Shown in pieces: positions 40,580 to 50,200 of a stretch of DNA of 64,000 nucleotides. The notes beneath the pieces are model-generated. The model searched no databases and was not told the DNA's origin. It saw only the letters and a list, made by a program, of their open reading frames with translations. Origin of the DNA: Actinomadura alba (lineage in GTDB: Bacteria; Actinomycetota; Actinomycetes; Streptosporangiales; Streptosporangiaceae); the NCBI RefSeq assembly GCF_014323705.1, contig NZ_JABVEC010000028.1, positions 26,881 through 90,880 of the forward strand. Reading direction: 5' to 3'. How positions within the stretch are numbered: the stretch's first letter is position 1; each line of letters opens with the position of its first letter. The translations under genes were made by a program, and so were the position numbers.

Positions 40580-41712
40580 CGCTCGCCCCGGCCCTGCCGT
40601 CCCGGCTCACCGCACTGGCCCGGCGGATCGACGAGGCGACGCCCGCGCACCGCGACCGCGCGGTCGACGCGCTGCGCGCCGTGGCCATCCTCGGGGTGGT
40701 ACTCGGCCATTGGGCGGTCACCGCGCTCGTGGCCGGCCGGCCCATCGGCGGCGACGGCGGGACCCGGCTGCACACGGAGAGCCCGCTGTCGTCCATGCCC
40801 GCCACCACCGCGGTCTCGTGGGCACTGCAGACCCTTGCCGTCTTCTTCTTCGTCGGCGGCCACACCGCCGTCCTCGGGCTCCGGCGGCCGTACACGTCAT
40901 GGGTGCGCGTCCGGATGCTCCGGCTCTTCCGGCCGGTGGCGGCACTGCTGCTCGCCTGGGTGCCCATGACACTGGGACTGATCGCCTCGGGCCTGCCCCC
41001 GGCCCCGCTGCTCAAGCTGGTCCTCAGCCCGCTGTGGTTCCTGTGCGTCTATGCCGTGCTCACGGCGCTGACCCCGCTGCTGCACCGGGCGAAGCCGTAC
41101 GCGGCTCTCGTCGCCGCCGCCGTGGTGGCCGTGGTCGACGTGGCGCGGTTCGGCCTCGGCGGCCCCGCCTGGCTCGGCTGGATCAACGTGATCGCCGGCT
41201 GGCTGGTGCCGTACCTGCTGGGCGTGGCGTGGGCGAAGGGCGCGCTCGAGTCCCGCCGCGTCGCCGTCGCGCTGCTCGTCGCGGGGACCGCCGGTACCGC
41301 CGCACTGGTGGCGTGGGCCGGGTACCCGGCGAGCATGGTGGGCGTCCCCGGCGCGGCGATCTCCAACCTCAACCCGCCGACGCTTGCCGCCGTCACGTTC
41401 GGCGTCGCCCAGATCGGCCTGGCCCTGCTCGTCCGGCACCGGCTGGCCCGCTGGATGCGGCGGCCGATGGCGTGGGCGGCCGTGGCCTTCGCGAACCTGT
41501 CGGCGATGACGGTGTTCTGCTGGCACCAGACCGCTCTCATGATCGTCACGCTCACCGGGCTCGCGGCGGGTACGCTGCCCGGCCTGCACGACGCGCCGGA
41601 CGACCCGGTGTGGGTGCTGTACCGGCTGGCGTGGCTGCCGGTCTTCGCCGTGACGCTCGCCGCGTTGTGGGCGCTGTTCCACCGCGTCGAGCGGCCGGGC
41701 CGGCCGAAGTGA
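40576..41712 (+). CDS. Acyltransferase 3 family membrane protein
   Basis: A 378-aa protein with about ten membrane helices. RAVDALRAVAILGVVLGHWA has the catalytic His and the Asp-x-Leu-Arg signature of the family; VFFFVGGHTAVLGL, PLWFLCVYAVL and FCWHQTALMIV follow the expected plan. Members transfer acyl groups to surface polymers, sugars or antibiotics on the cell exterior. GGAGGTG precedes the ATG at 40576, which overlaps the hydrolase stop (ATGA). The pair suggests an add/remove or maturation partnership outside the membrane. Confidence 0.88.
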   Translation: MTLAPALPSRLTALARRIDEATPAHRDRAVDALRAVAILGVVLGHWAVTALVAGRPIGGDGGTRLHTESPLSSMPATTAVSWALQTLAVFFFVGGHTAVLGLRRPYTSWVRVRMLRLFRPVAALLLAWVPMTLGLIASGLPPAPLLKLVLSPLWFLCVYAVLTALTPLLHRAKPYAALVAAAVVAVVDVARFGLGGPAWLGWINVIAGWLVPYLLGVAWAKGALESRRVAVALLVAGTAGTAALVAWAGYPASMVGVPGAAISNLNPPTLAAVTFGVAQIGLALLVRHRLARWMRRPMAWAAVAFANLSAMTVFCWHQTALMIVTLTGLAAGTLPGLHDAPDDPVWVLYRLAWLPVFAVTLAALWALFHRVERPGRPK

Positions 41713-41738
41713 CGCGACCACGAACGGCGGGGCCCGGC

Positions 41739-42401
41739 TCAGGTGCGTTCGGCGAACCGCTCCACCTTGCCGATGGGACCGGCGATCACGATGACGTCGC
41801 CGTACTGCAGCACCGTGTCGGTCGCGGCGTAGGTGAACTCCTCGCCGGGGCTCTTGACACAGACGACCGTGACGCCGTGCCTGCTGCGCAGTTTGGTCTC
41901 GCCCAGCGGCACGCCCACGAGCTCCTTCGGCGGCCGGGTCTTCACCAGGGCGAAGTTCGAGTCCACCTCGACGTAGTCGAGCATCCGGCCGCTCACCAGG
42001 TGAGCGACCCGCTCGCCCATGTCGTGCTCGGGGAGCACGATGTGGCGGGCGCCGATGCGCTCCAGGATCCGCGCGTGCTGGTGGCTGACGGCCTTGGCCC
42101 AGATGTCGTCGACCTCGAGCTCGACGAGCAGCGACGTCGTCAGGATGCTGGCCTCCAGGTCGCTCCCGATCGCGACCACCGCGCGGTAGAACTCCGCCAC
42201 GCCCAGGTCGCGCAGCGCATCGATGTCGGTGGCGTCGGCGGTGACGATGTGCGTGAGCTTGCCCGACAGGCTCTGCACGATCTTGGGTCGGCTGTCGACG
42301 GCGAGCACCTCGGTGCCACGCTCGGCGAGCTCCAGCGCGAGTGCGGTGCCGAACCGGCCGAGGCCGATCACCACCACTGGGTCGTTCCCGATGTCACCCA
42401 A
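41739..42401 (-). CDS. TrkA/KtrC-like potassium channel NAD-binding subunit
   Basis: A 220-aa RCK protein. DPVVVIGLGRFGTALALELA is the Rossmann motif, AVDSRPKIVQSL the acidic end of beta2, and GVTVVCVKSPGEEFTYAATDTVLQYGD the RCK_C domain. It gates the membrane subunit encoded just upstream. A TTG start at 42401 (GGAGGAG about 10 nt before) overlaps the trkH stop by 8 nt; a GTG at 42440 is an alternative with 13 more residues. Confidence 0.9.
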   Translation of the reverse strand: MGDIGNDPVVVIGLGRFGTALALELAERGTEVLAVDSRPKIVQSLSGKLTHIVTADATDIDALRDLGVAEFYRAVVAIGSDLEASILTTSLLVELEVDDIWAKAVSHQHARILERIGARHIVLPEHDMGERVAHLVSGRMLDYVEVDSNFALVKTRPPKELVGVPLGETKLRSRHGVTVVCVKSPGEEFTYAATDTVLQYGDVIVIAGPIGKVERFAERT

Positions 42402-43728
42402 CGATCGGACGCTCCTCCGGTAGTTCGTACCTGCGGCCACGTTCCCTCAGCGCGAGCGCGGAGGCCAGGGTCAGCGGACCGATGCGGCCGATGAACATCA
42501 GGGCGATGAGCATCAGATGCCCGGCCGTCGGCAGGTCCGCGGTGATGCCGGTCGACAGCCCGACGATGCCGAACGCCGACACCACCTCGAAGAGCACCCG
42601 ATCGAGGCTGTACGGCACCATCGCCATCAGGACGTACGTGGCGGTCACTACGAGACCGATGCCCAGCAGGACGATGGCGACGACCTGGCGCTGGGTGTCG
42701 TCGGGCAGCCGCCGCCGCCCGACGTTCACCCGGGTGTCGCCGCGCATCTCCGCCCAGACGACGAAGGCCAGCAGCGCGACGGTGGTCACCTTGATGCCGC
42801 CGGCCGTCCCGGCGCTGCCGCCCCCGATGAACATCAGCACGTTCGTGACAAGCCAGCTCTCCGAGCGCATCTGGCCGATGTCGATGCTGTTGAAGCCGCC
42901 GGAGCGCGGCATCACCGCGGTGAAGAAGCCGACCAGCAGCCGGCCCGGGTCCGAGTACTGCCCGAGCGTCCTCGGGTTCTCCCACTCGGTCGACGTGATG
43001 ACCACGGTGCCGACGGCCAGCAGCGTGAAGGTTCCGACCAGGGTCACCCTGGTGAGCATCGACCAGCCCGCCGGTCTGCGGCCGAACCGCAGCAGCTCGA
43101 ACACGACCGGGAAGCCGAGCCCGCCGACGATGACGGCGATCGCGATGGTCAGGCAGATCCAGGGATCGGTGGCGAACCGTACGAGGCTGTCGGACCAGAG
43201 CGCGAAGCCCGCGTTGTTGAACGCCGAGACGGCGTGGAAGACGCCCAGATAGAGGGCCTGTCCGAACGGTTCGCCGTATCCGAGCGCGAAGCGCGCGGTG
43301 AGCACCGTCGCGATGACCGCCTCTGAGGTGAGGCTGAAGATCACCACCTTGCGCACGACCCGGCGCAGGTCGGTCATGCTCAGCGTCTTGGTCTCGGCCT
43401 GGGCGATCAGTCGCGCGCGCAGGCCCAGCCGGCCCGACACGAGTACGGCGAAGAGGGTGGCGAGCGTCATGATGCCGAGCCCGCCGATCTGGATGAGCCC
43501 GGCGATGACGAGCTCACCGAACACCGACCAGTGGGTGTCGGTGTCGACGGTCACCAGCCCGGTGACGCAGACCGCCGATGTGGCGGTGAAGACCGCGTCG
43601 AGCAGGCGGGCCTGGTCCCCCGAGGTCGTGGCGTACGGCGTGGACAGCAGGCCGGTGCCGAGGAGCACGGCGGCGCCGAACGCGGAGACGACCACCTGTG
43701 CGGGGTGCTGGAACCGGTCGAAGGTCAT
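42394..43728 (-). CDS. TrkH/KtrB-family potassium transporter
   Basis: A 444-aa protein with four membrane-pore-membrane repeats. The selectivity loops are seen as TATSAVCVTGLVTVDT, HAVSAFNNAGFALWSD, TAVMPRSGGFNSIDIGQM and SAFGIVGLSTGITADL, each with a central Gly. Potassium uptake is energised by membrane potential or Na+. The ATG at 43728 marks the start of the conserved MTFDRFQHPAQVVV. Coupled to the RCK subunit by an overlap. Potassium uptake fits the osmotic-stress theme with mscL nearby. Confidence 0.92.
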   Translation of the reverse strand: MTFDRFQHPAQVVVSAFGAAVLLGTGLLSTPYATTSGDQARLLDAVFTATSAVCVTGLVTVDTDTHWSVFGELVIAGLIQIGGLGIMTLATLFAVLVSGRLGLRARLIAQAETKTLSMTDLRRVVRKVVIFSLTSEAVIATVLTARFALGYGEPFGQALYLGVFHAVSAFNNAGFALWSDSLVRFATDPWICLTIAIAVIVGGLGFPVVFELLRFGRRPAGWSMLTRVTLVGTFTLLAVGTVVITSTEWENPRTLGQYSDPGRLLVGFFTAVMPRSGGFNSIDIGQMRSESWLVTNVLMFIGGGSAGTAGGIKVTTVALLAFVVWAEMRGDTRVNVGRRRLPDDTQRQVVAIVLLGIGLVVTATYVLMAMVPYSLDRVLFEVVSAFGIVGLSTGITADLPTAGHLMLIALMFIGRIGPLTLASALALRERGRRYELPEERPIVG

Positions 43729-44109
43729 CCCGCTCACCCCGACGCGCGTACGCCCGCCCCATCGGCCACCCACGGCGCGGATGCGGCACCCCCCTGAGCG
43801 AGGCCGGCCGACGGCGCCGACCTGTTTCCGGCATTCGTCCCACACCGTACATCGCCTGCAAATCACACACCCCGGCAATGCGACAGCACGCCGAACGGCG
43901 GTGCGCGGAGATAGGCGGGGGCATGCTGCGGAGGCACGCGGAGGTGACGATGCGCGTCCGTCGCTCAGCGACGGTACGGCGTGACCGCCGGTTCCGTCAT
44001 TCCGTCCGCCGCGTACGGAGGGCGGAACGGACTCGCGGCGGGCCCCTGACCGGGACGCCCGCCGCGAGTTCGACGTGATGGAGGTGACCGAGGTGACCGA
44101 GGTGGCCGC
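43729..44109. other. 381-bp region upstream of trkH
   Basis: No gene. It holds the trkH promoter region (unidentified elements), an imperfect hairpin at about 44001-44028, the dehydrogenase terminator at 44031-44069 and a short direct repeat GAGGTGACC near 44081-44097. Confidence 0.6.
44031..44069 (-). terminator. Hairpin after the dehydrogenase gene
   Basis: Perfect 13-bp stem ACTCGCGGCGGGC (44031-44043) / GCCCGCCGCGAGT (44057-44069), 13-nt loop, about 40 nt beyond the stop codon on the minus strand. Confidence 0.7.
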
Positions 44110-45285
44110 TCAGCCGTGCGGCCGGAACACCGCGCGCACGCAGCCGTCCTTCTTGTTGTTGAACAGCTCATAGCCCCTGGGGGCCTCGTCCAGCGACATC
44201 TCGTGCGTGGCGAGATGTCCAGGGGACAGCTCCCCCGCGGCGATGCGCTCGAGCAGCATGGGAATGTAACGGTGACCGTGCTGCTGGGCTCCGCGTACGG
44301 TCAGGCCCTTGTTCATCATCGCGCCGAGCGGGAACTTGTCGGCCAGCCCGCCGAAGACACCGAGGATGAACACCGACCCGCCCTTGCGGCAGGAGTAGAT
44401 GGCCTGGCGGACCGCGACGGGCCGCTCGTGCTGCAGACGGATCTGCTGTTTGGCCTTGTCGTAGGCGTGCCGCACGTTGTTGCTGACGGCTTCCATGCCC
44501 ACCGCCTCGATACAGACGTCGGGCCCCCGGCCCCCGGTGCGCTCGCGCAGCTCGGCGTCGACGTCGGTCCTCGAGAAGTCGATCGTCTCGGCGCCGATGT
44601 ACTGCTCGGTCATGGCCAGCCGCTCGGGCAGCCGGTCGATGACGATCACCCGCTCGGCGCCGAGCAGCTCCGCGGCGCGGGCGGCCATCTGGCCGACCCC
44701 GCCGGCACCCCACACCGCGACGACGTCACCCGGCTGGACCCCGCCGAGATGCGCGCCCATCCAACCGGTCGGAGCGGCGTCGGAGGCGTAGAGGGCGTCC
44801 TTGTCGCTGACGCCGTCGGGCACCGGGAAGGTGCCGTAGTCGGCCATCGGCACCCGGATGTACTCCGAGTGGCTGCCCTTGTATCCGCCCATGGCGTGCG
44901 AATAGCCGTAGACGCCACCGGTCTCGAAGCCGAAGATCTCCTGCGCCAGTTCCCAGTTCGTGTTGGTGTTGTCGCACAGGGACCACAGGTCGTGGGTGCA
45001 GTACCAGCAGCGCCCGCACGCGATGAACGAGCACACCACCACGCGATCGCCCACCTTGCGGTGGCGGACCCCCGGGCCAACCTCGACGATCTCGCCCATG
45101 AACTCGTGCCCCATGACGTCGCCCGCGCGCATCGTGGGGATGTACCCGTTGATCAGATGCAGGTCCGAGCCGCAGGTCGTGGTCAACGTGACCTTGAGGA
45201 TGGCGTCCTGATCGTTGAGGATCTGCGGGTCCGGCACCCGCTCGACCGCCAACTTGTCGACACCTTCCCAGCACAGCGCCTTCAC
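44110..45285 (-). CDS. Zinc-dependent alcohol dehydrogenase, glutathione-independent formaldehyde dehydrogenase-like
   Basis: A 391-aa MDR enzyme. Catalytic zinc ligands C38 (TTTCGSDLH), H60-E61 (GHEF); structural zinc Cys at 90, 93, 96 and 104 (CGRCWYCTHDLWSLCDN); NAD-binding VAVWGAGGVGQMAARAAELL. The long insert and C-terminus (VRGAQQHGHRYIPMLLERI) resemble glutathione-independent formaldehyde dehydrogenases and actinomycete homologues. The most likely activity is NAD-linked oxidation of a small aldehyde or alcohol. GAGGAGGACG precedes the ATG. Its start overlaps the stop of the next upstream gene by 4 nt. Confidence 0.92.
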   Translation of the reverse strand: MKALCWEGVDKLAVERVPDPQILNDQDAILKVTLTTTCGSDLHLINGYIPTMRAGDVMGHEFMGEIVEVGPGVRHRKVGDRVVVCSFIACGRCWYCTHDLWSLCDNTNTNWELAQEIFGFETGGVYGYSHAMGGYKGSHSEYIRVPMADYGTFPVPDGVSDKDALYASDAAPTGWMGAHLGGVQPGDVVAVWGAGGVGQMAARAAELLGAERVIVIDRLPERLAMTEQYIGAETIDFSRTDVDAELRERTGGRGPDVCIEAVGMEAVSNNVRHAYDKAKQQIRLQHERPVAVRQAIYSCRKGGSVFILGVFGGLADKFPLGAMMNKGLTVRGAQQHGHRYIPMLLERIAAGELSPGHLATHEMSLDEAPRGYELFNNKKDGCVRAVFRPHG

Positions 45286-45956
45286 AGTCGTCCTCCTCGT
45301 CGGCCCGCGAGCTCCAGTAGCTTCCCCGTCGGGGTCGGGTGCGTCGACGGCGGCCAGTCCGGACGCATCACCTCTCCCGTCTCGATCAGTGACTTGGAAT
45401 GACGCAGCGCCTTCCGCAACATACGGCGTGGGTCATCACCGGAGATGCGCGACGCGATGCCGCCGACCCCCGAGGACGGAGCCTCGCGCAGGCGGGCGCC
45501 GAGTTCGGTACCGCGGTCCCCCGGAGCGCGAGCGATCTTGATGTCCACCGCGTCACCGAGCCGCGCCAACGGCTCGGGAAGGTCGGCTCGCGACGACAGG
45601 CGTTCGGGCGGGCAGAGGATGGTCACCATCGTCCAGCGATTCATCTCGGCGCGTTCCCGAGCGGTCCGAGATGTGCGCGAGGCCATCCATCGCGCCACAC
45701 CGGCGCCGGTGGCGAGCATCCCGATGCCGATCAGACGCCTCGTGCCCGCACCGCCTCCGCCGGTGCGCCTTCTGGCGCCGGGCGACATCATGCGCGTCAT
45801 GGGCGAGCCCCGCCGCCGGGCCTTGGGCGACATCATCCGCGTCATCGGTGAACCCTTCCGGGCCTTGGGCGACATCATCCGGCCCATCGGTGAAGCCTTC
45901 CGGGCCTTGGGCGACATCATCCGCGCCATCGGGGAGCCGGTCCGGGTCCTCCTCAT
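45282..45956 (-). CDS. Dehydrogenase-linked membrane protein with a 14-15-residue tandem repeat
   Basis: A 224-aa protein as called. The C-terminal 150 residues form a conserved-looking domain: LIGIGMLATGAGVARWMASR, a membrane helix, then WTMVTILCPPERL, LPEPLARLGDAVDIKIARAP and GTELGARLREAPSSGVGGIA, a pattern I associate with small proteins found beside this dehydrogenase in actinomycetes. The N-terminus is four units of the type SPMTRMMSPKARK. ATG at 45956 is chosen (GGAG 5 nt upstream); 46022 (GAGGAG) or even 46388 are possible. The plus strand over the same repeat is also open, but the C-terminal domain fixes the minus strand. Confidence 0.65.
   Translation of the reverse strand: MRRTRTGSPMARMMSPKARKASPMGRMMSPKARKGSPMTRMMSPKARRRGSPMTRMMSPGARRRTGGGGAGTRRLIGIGMLATGAGVARWMASRTSRTARERAEMNRWTMVTILCPPERLSSRADLPEPLARLGDAVDIKIARAPGDRGTELGARLREAPSSGVGGIASRISGDDPRRMLRKALRHSKSLIETGEVMRPDWPPSTHPTPTGKLLELAGRRGGRL
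45780..45945 (-). repeat. 42-45-bp in-frame minisatellite (4 copies)
   Basis: Each unit contains GGGCGACATCATCCGCG and ends near CCGGGCCTT on the plus strand. Unit lengths are multiples of 3, so the coding frame of the minus-strand gene is kept. Confidence 0.88.
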
Positions 45957-46673
45957 GGAGACTCCGGTCCTTCTCGAGGCGGCGCCCGCGCTCCTCGAGG
46001 TGGCACCCATTCTCTTCGGCATGGCTCCTCGGGACTCGCCCTGCTGCCGCTCCGTCAAATACGTGGTCATGCGGTCGACCAGCGGAAGTGCGATGCCGAG
46101 GATGCCTGTCTGTGATCCGGGCCGGCCATCTCGCGATGTTCGGCCAGAGGACGTTCGCTCGGCGGCCTTGCGCCGCCCCTGCATTCGCTGTTGCATGCGT
46201 TCGAACCGTTCGTGCGCGTCGTGGACAGGACCGGCGCCCAGGTTTGTGGGGTCGGCATGGATGCGAGCGGATCGCTCGGCTGTGGCCACGCCCGGACCGA
46301 CCGGCTCAAGGCCGACCGGCTCGAGACTGACCGGTGCCACGTGCCCTACCCCCGCCGACCTGGGAGTCACGCGACACACGGCGCCCACGAGAAACCTTTA
46401 CCGCCACTGCGGGAAGCCATAGCCTGTGCCGGCCCGGCCGATGCCGCTATATCTTTCTGAGCTGCCGTCAAACGTGTGCGCGGTCGACGCCGAAGCCGGT
46501 TGGCGGCCCTCGGCGCGGTCTGACCGGCCTGGTCGCCGACCTTGTCGCGCGGACGGGCCGACAGCGTGACTTTGCGTGACCAGTTCGCCCAGGCCACTTG
46601 GCAACCGTGCGTGTTCACTCCATGCTGGTGAGTTACCACTGTGACCTGACGATGCGCGCTGGTGAGGTACGGA
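45957..46673. other. Region upstream of the repeat protein and STAS gene
   Basis: From 45957 to 46388 the minus strand remains open and may be an N-terminal extension of the repeat protein, but it has no domain. From 46389 to 46673 I see no gene. No clear promoter found. Confidence 0.45.
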
Positions 46674-47030
46674 ATGCACCTCGAATCGAACCTGGTGGAC
46701 TGTTTCGACTGCCGCATCTTGATCCTCGCCGGAGAGATCGATGTCCACACGGGCCCGAAACTGCGCACCCAGGTCTTCGAACTGCTCGACGAGAACACCT
46801 CACCGCTGCTCATCGACATGACGGGGGTCGCGTTCTGCGACTCCGCGGGTCTGGCCGTCGCCGCGGCCGCGCAACGGCACGCGCGCCTGCGCGGCTGCCC
46901 GCTCGCGCTCGTCGGCCTGAGCGCCCGGGTCAACCGGGTCTTCGAGGTCACCGGCCTCGACCGGTTCGTCGCGACGTATCCGACGCTGGCCGACGCGGCG
47001 CGGGATCTGACCGATTCCGACCAGCCGTGA
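46674..47030 (+). CDS. STAS-domain anti-sigma factor antagonist
   Basis: A 118-aa SpoIIAA/RsbV-like protein. ILILAGEIDVHTGPKLRTQV and PLLIDMTGVAFCDSAGLAVA, where Ser57 in CDSAGL is the site normally phosphorylated by a partner kinase, then ALVGLSARVNRVFEVTGLDR. It would release a stress sigma factor when dephosphorylated. No anti-sigma kinase gene is adjacent, so it is an orphan; it could feed the sigma-B-type promoter proposed for the gas-vesicle genes. The ATG at 46674 has GAGG 6 nt upstream; a GTG at 46662 is possible. Confidence 0.92.
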   Translation: MHLESNLVDCFDCRILILAGEIDVHTGPKLRTQVFELLDENTSPLLIDMTGVAFCDSAGLAVAAAAQRHARLRGCPLALVGLSARVNRVFEVTGLDRFVATYPTLADAARDLTDSDQP

Positions 47031-47291
47031 TGTCCGGGACGACGACACCGGCGCCGGCCTGACACCACCGGTCTCGTACGAAGCCCCGCACGCGCGCCGC
47101 ACGAGACGCACGAGACCGCCGGAGCGCCGCCGGAGCACCACCGAAAACCGGCCGAGCACCGGCCGGCCGCCGACGGCGGGTTATCGCCGCTGGCAGGAGG
47201 GCATGATCCCAGGCGTAGCGGCCACGCCGTGCCGGGGGGCCAGTGGTCTTGTGCTCGGCCGGGCGGTCGAGGCTGATACGGGGGGTTTGGC

Positions 47292-50200
47292 GTGGTTGGG
47301 CGTCCACTGGTCGGTCGTGTTGCTGTGCGCGCTCCCTTGGCGACTCTCGCCCGGGCGCACCGGGGAGTCGCCTCCGCCGGCAGAGAGATGGCCATCGCCG
47401 GACGGCAATTGGCCGCCGCCGGGCGGGAGATGACCCATGCCGGCCGGGACCTGGCCCATGCCGGCCGGGACCTGGCCCATGCCGGCCGCGATGTGGCGGT
47501 CGCGGGCGGAGACGTGGCCCGCGAAGCCGCATCGATCGCCGGCTCGGTCTGCGCCGTGCAGGCTCACATCGCGAGGAGCACGGTCGCCCTGCTGCCCGCC
47601 TTCGTCTCGGTGGCCGCCACCGCGGCGGGCGATGTCGTCCCGGCCCGGGTCGGGCGCGGCGCGGAAGGCGCCGTGTCCGCGGCCGGTCAAATGGCCGGTG
47701 GAGCCGCCTCAGCCGCCGGATCCGCCGCCGGGTCCGCCGCCTCGGCCGCCGGTGAAGCCGTTTCGGCGGCCGGTTCGCTGGCCGGTTCGATCCGGGTTCT
47801 GCCGGTGCGGACCGCCAAGGGCACCACAGATCTGGCGTCCGCCATCGCGTCGGCCGCGGCCGCGACCCTGGGCGACCTCGGGCCGGTCCGTCACCGGCGG
47901 CGAGTGTGGTCGAGCGACGGCCGCGCCCATATCGAGGTCCGCGGTCTCACCGGCCGCGGCGTACATCACCGGCGGCTCGCCAAGGCGGTCACCGCCGCGC
48001 TGAAGGACCTGAAGGGCGTGGACTGGGCGGCGGTCAACGCCGCGACGCAACAGATCCTGGTCTCCTTCGACGACGGTGAGCTCAGCGCCGACGACCTGGT
48101 CGACGTCATCGAGTCCGTCGAGGACGCGCACGATACCGGCGACGACACTTTTCCCTGGACACGCCAGCACCCCGGAGACCCGACCCGGCTGGCCGCACCG
48201 ATCGGCGTCCTCGCAATGGACGCGGTCGCCATGGCGGTCGCCCTTTCCCGCCCACCGGCCTGGGTGCCCGTGATCCCGCGCGGGCTCCGCGCCCCGATCG
48301 CGATCATCGAGATGCAGCCGCGGCTGTGGGAGGCGATCGTCCGTCGCATCGGCCCGGTGAACACCGAACTGCTCTTCGGCATCGTCAACGCCACGGTCAA
48401 CGGGCTTTCGCGGGCACCGACGCCGCTGGCGCTGGACATGCTGTTCCGGGTGATCCACCTCGCCGAGCATCAGGCTCGCCACACGGTGTGGCTCCACCGG
48501 GAACCCGAGCTGTGCGCTTCGGGTGAACACCTGCCGTACGAGACGCACGAGCGCGTGCCGCGGCCGGTGCCGCTGCCCAAGGGGCCGATCGAGAGAACCG
48601 CGGACCGGGTGTCGATCGCCTCGCTGGTCGGCGCGGGCGGCGTCCTCGCCTGGACGCACAGCCCCGAACGAGCGGCGCAGGCGATGCTGGTACTGCTGCC
48701 GAGAGCCGCACGATTCGGCCGGGAGGGCTTCGCGGCGACGCTCGCCCGCGATCTGTGCCGTCGCGGGGTCGTGCCGCTCGACGGCGCGGCCTTCCGGCGC
48801 CTTGACCGGGTCGACACCGTCGTCATCGACTCCGAAGTGCTGTGCGGCGCGCGCCCGCAGATCCTCTCCGCGGCCGCGACGACCCCGGACCTGCGGGACG
48901 CCGACGTCTGGAGCATCGCGAGCAAGGTCGTGAGAGGGCGCCGGCTCGACGAGATGCAGGGCGAGGGTCCCTGGTCCAAACGGCAGTGGACGCTGCGACG
49001 GGCACCGGACGCGGCCCCCGGCCGGCCCGACGGTGCCACCGCGCTGACCCTCGACCTCTTCGACTCGGCCGGGACACGGCTCGGTCGCGTACGGGTCGGG
49101 TGTGAACTCGACCCGCTCGCCGACGCGCTGCTCGGGGCCGTCCGCCACGGCGTCGACCGGCTGGTGCTCACCGGCCACGACAGCATGGGCGACCTCTTCT
49201 CGTGGGCCGACCAGGTTCTGCCCGGCGCCGAGCCGCTCGCCGACCAGATCCGGGCCATGCAGGAGGACGGGCGCGGTGTCCTGCTGGTCGCCGGGGTGCA
49301 CGACGCCGCCCTCGACGCCGCGGACGTCGGCGTGGGCGTGCTGCGGGACTCCGGACCGGTGCCATGGTCGGCGGATCTGCTGGTCGGCCCCGGGCTCGCC
49401 GACGTATGCCGGCTCATGCACGCCCTGCCGGCCGCGCGGAAGGTCAGTGACCGTTCGGCGCACCTCGGGCTCGGCGGATCCGCGCTGGGCGCCCTCGTCT
49501 CGTCCGTTGGCCAGCCGAACCGCAGCGCCTTCGGCATGGCACCCGTGCACAGCGCGTCCCTCATCTCCCTGCTCGGCGGCGTGCTGGCGGCCCGCCGAGT
49601 GGCGGCGGAGCCGGACCCGAAGCCGGTCACCCGGGCCGCGTGGCACACCCTGACGGCCGAGGACGCGCTGGTCCGCCTCGCCTCGGCCGCACGCGACATG
49701 GACCGCCGGCCCGCCGCCGGTCATGGCATCAAGGCCGCCCTCCGCTCGGCGCGCACCCGGCTCACCCCGCCCGCCGGTCTGCCCCGGCCACCAGGGTGGA
49801 TCACCGGCCCGGCGTCGACGCTCGTCGTAACCCCGGCCCGCGGCTCGGCGGAGCTGCTCAAGGCCATGGGCGAAGAGCTGCACGACCCGCTGACACCGGT
49901 GCTGGCACTCGGCGCCGCGGCGTCCGCCATCGTCGGATCGAGTGTCGACGCCTGGCTGGTGGGGAGCGTCATCACCGGCAACGCGGCGGTGAGCAGCCTG
50001 CAGCGGATCCGGGCCGAGCGGGCCCTGAGCAAGCTGCTCATCAGCGAGGAACTGCCTGCGCGCAAAGTGCTCTGGACACCGCCCGACGCGGATGTGGTCG
50101 ACGACCTGTTCGAAGGCCTCGATGCGGCCGGCGTCGAGAAGGTCCCCTCTCGTGGGCTGCGCGTCGGCGACGTCATCATGCTGGCCCCCTCGGACGTCGT

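Noticed and set aside
40710..42494. 594-codon plus-strand frame across the acyltransferase and trkA
   Set aside because: It spans two real genes on opposite strands and shows no domain; a G/C-bias artefact.
45445..46422. Long plus-strand open frame (325 codons) with GDIIRVIGEPFRAL-like repeats
   Set aside because: It is antisense to the dehydrogenase partner gene. The minus strand carries the conserved C-terminal domain, the coupling overlap with the dehydrogenase and a ribosome site; the plus-strand repeats follow from the minisatellite.
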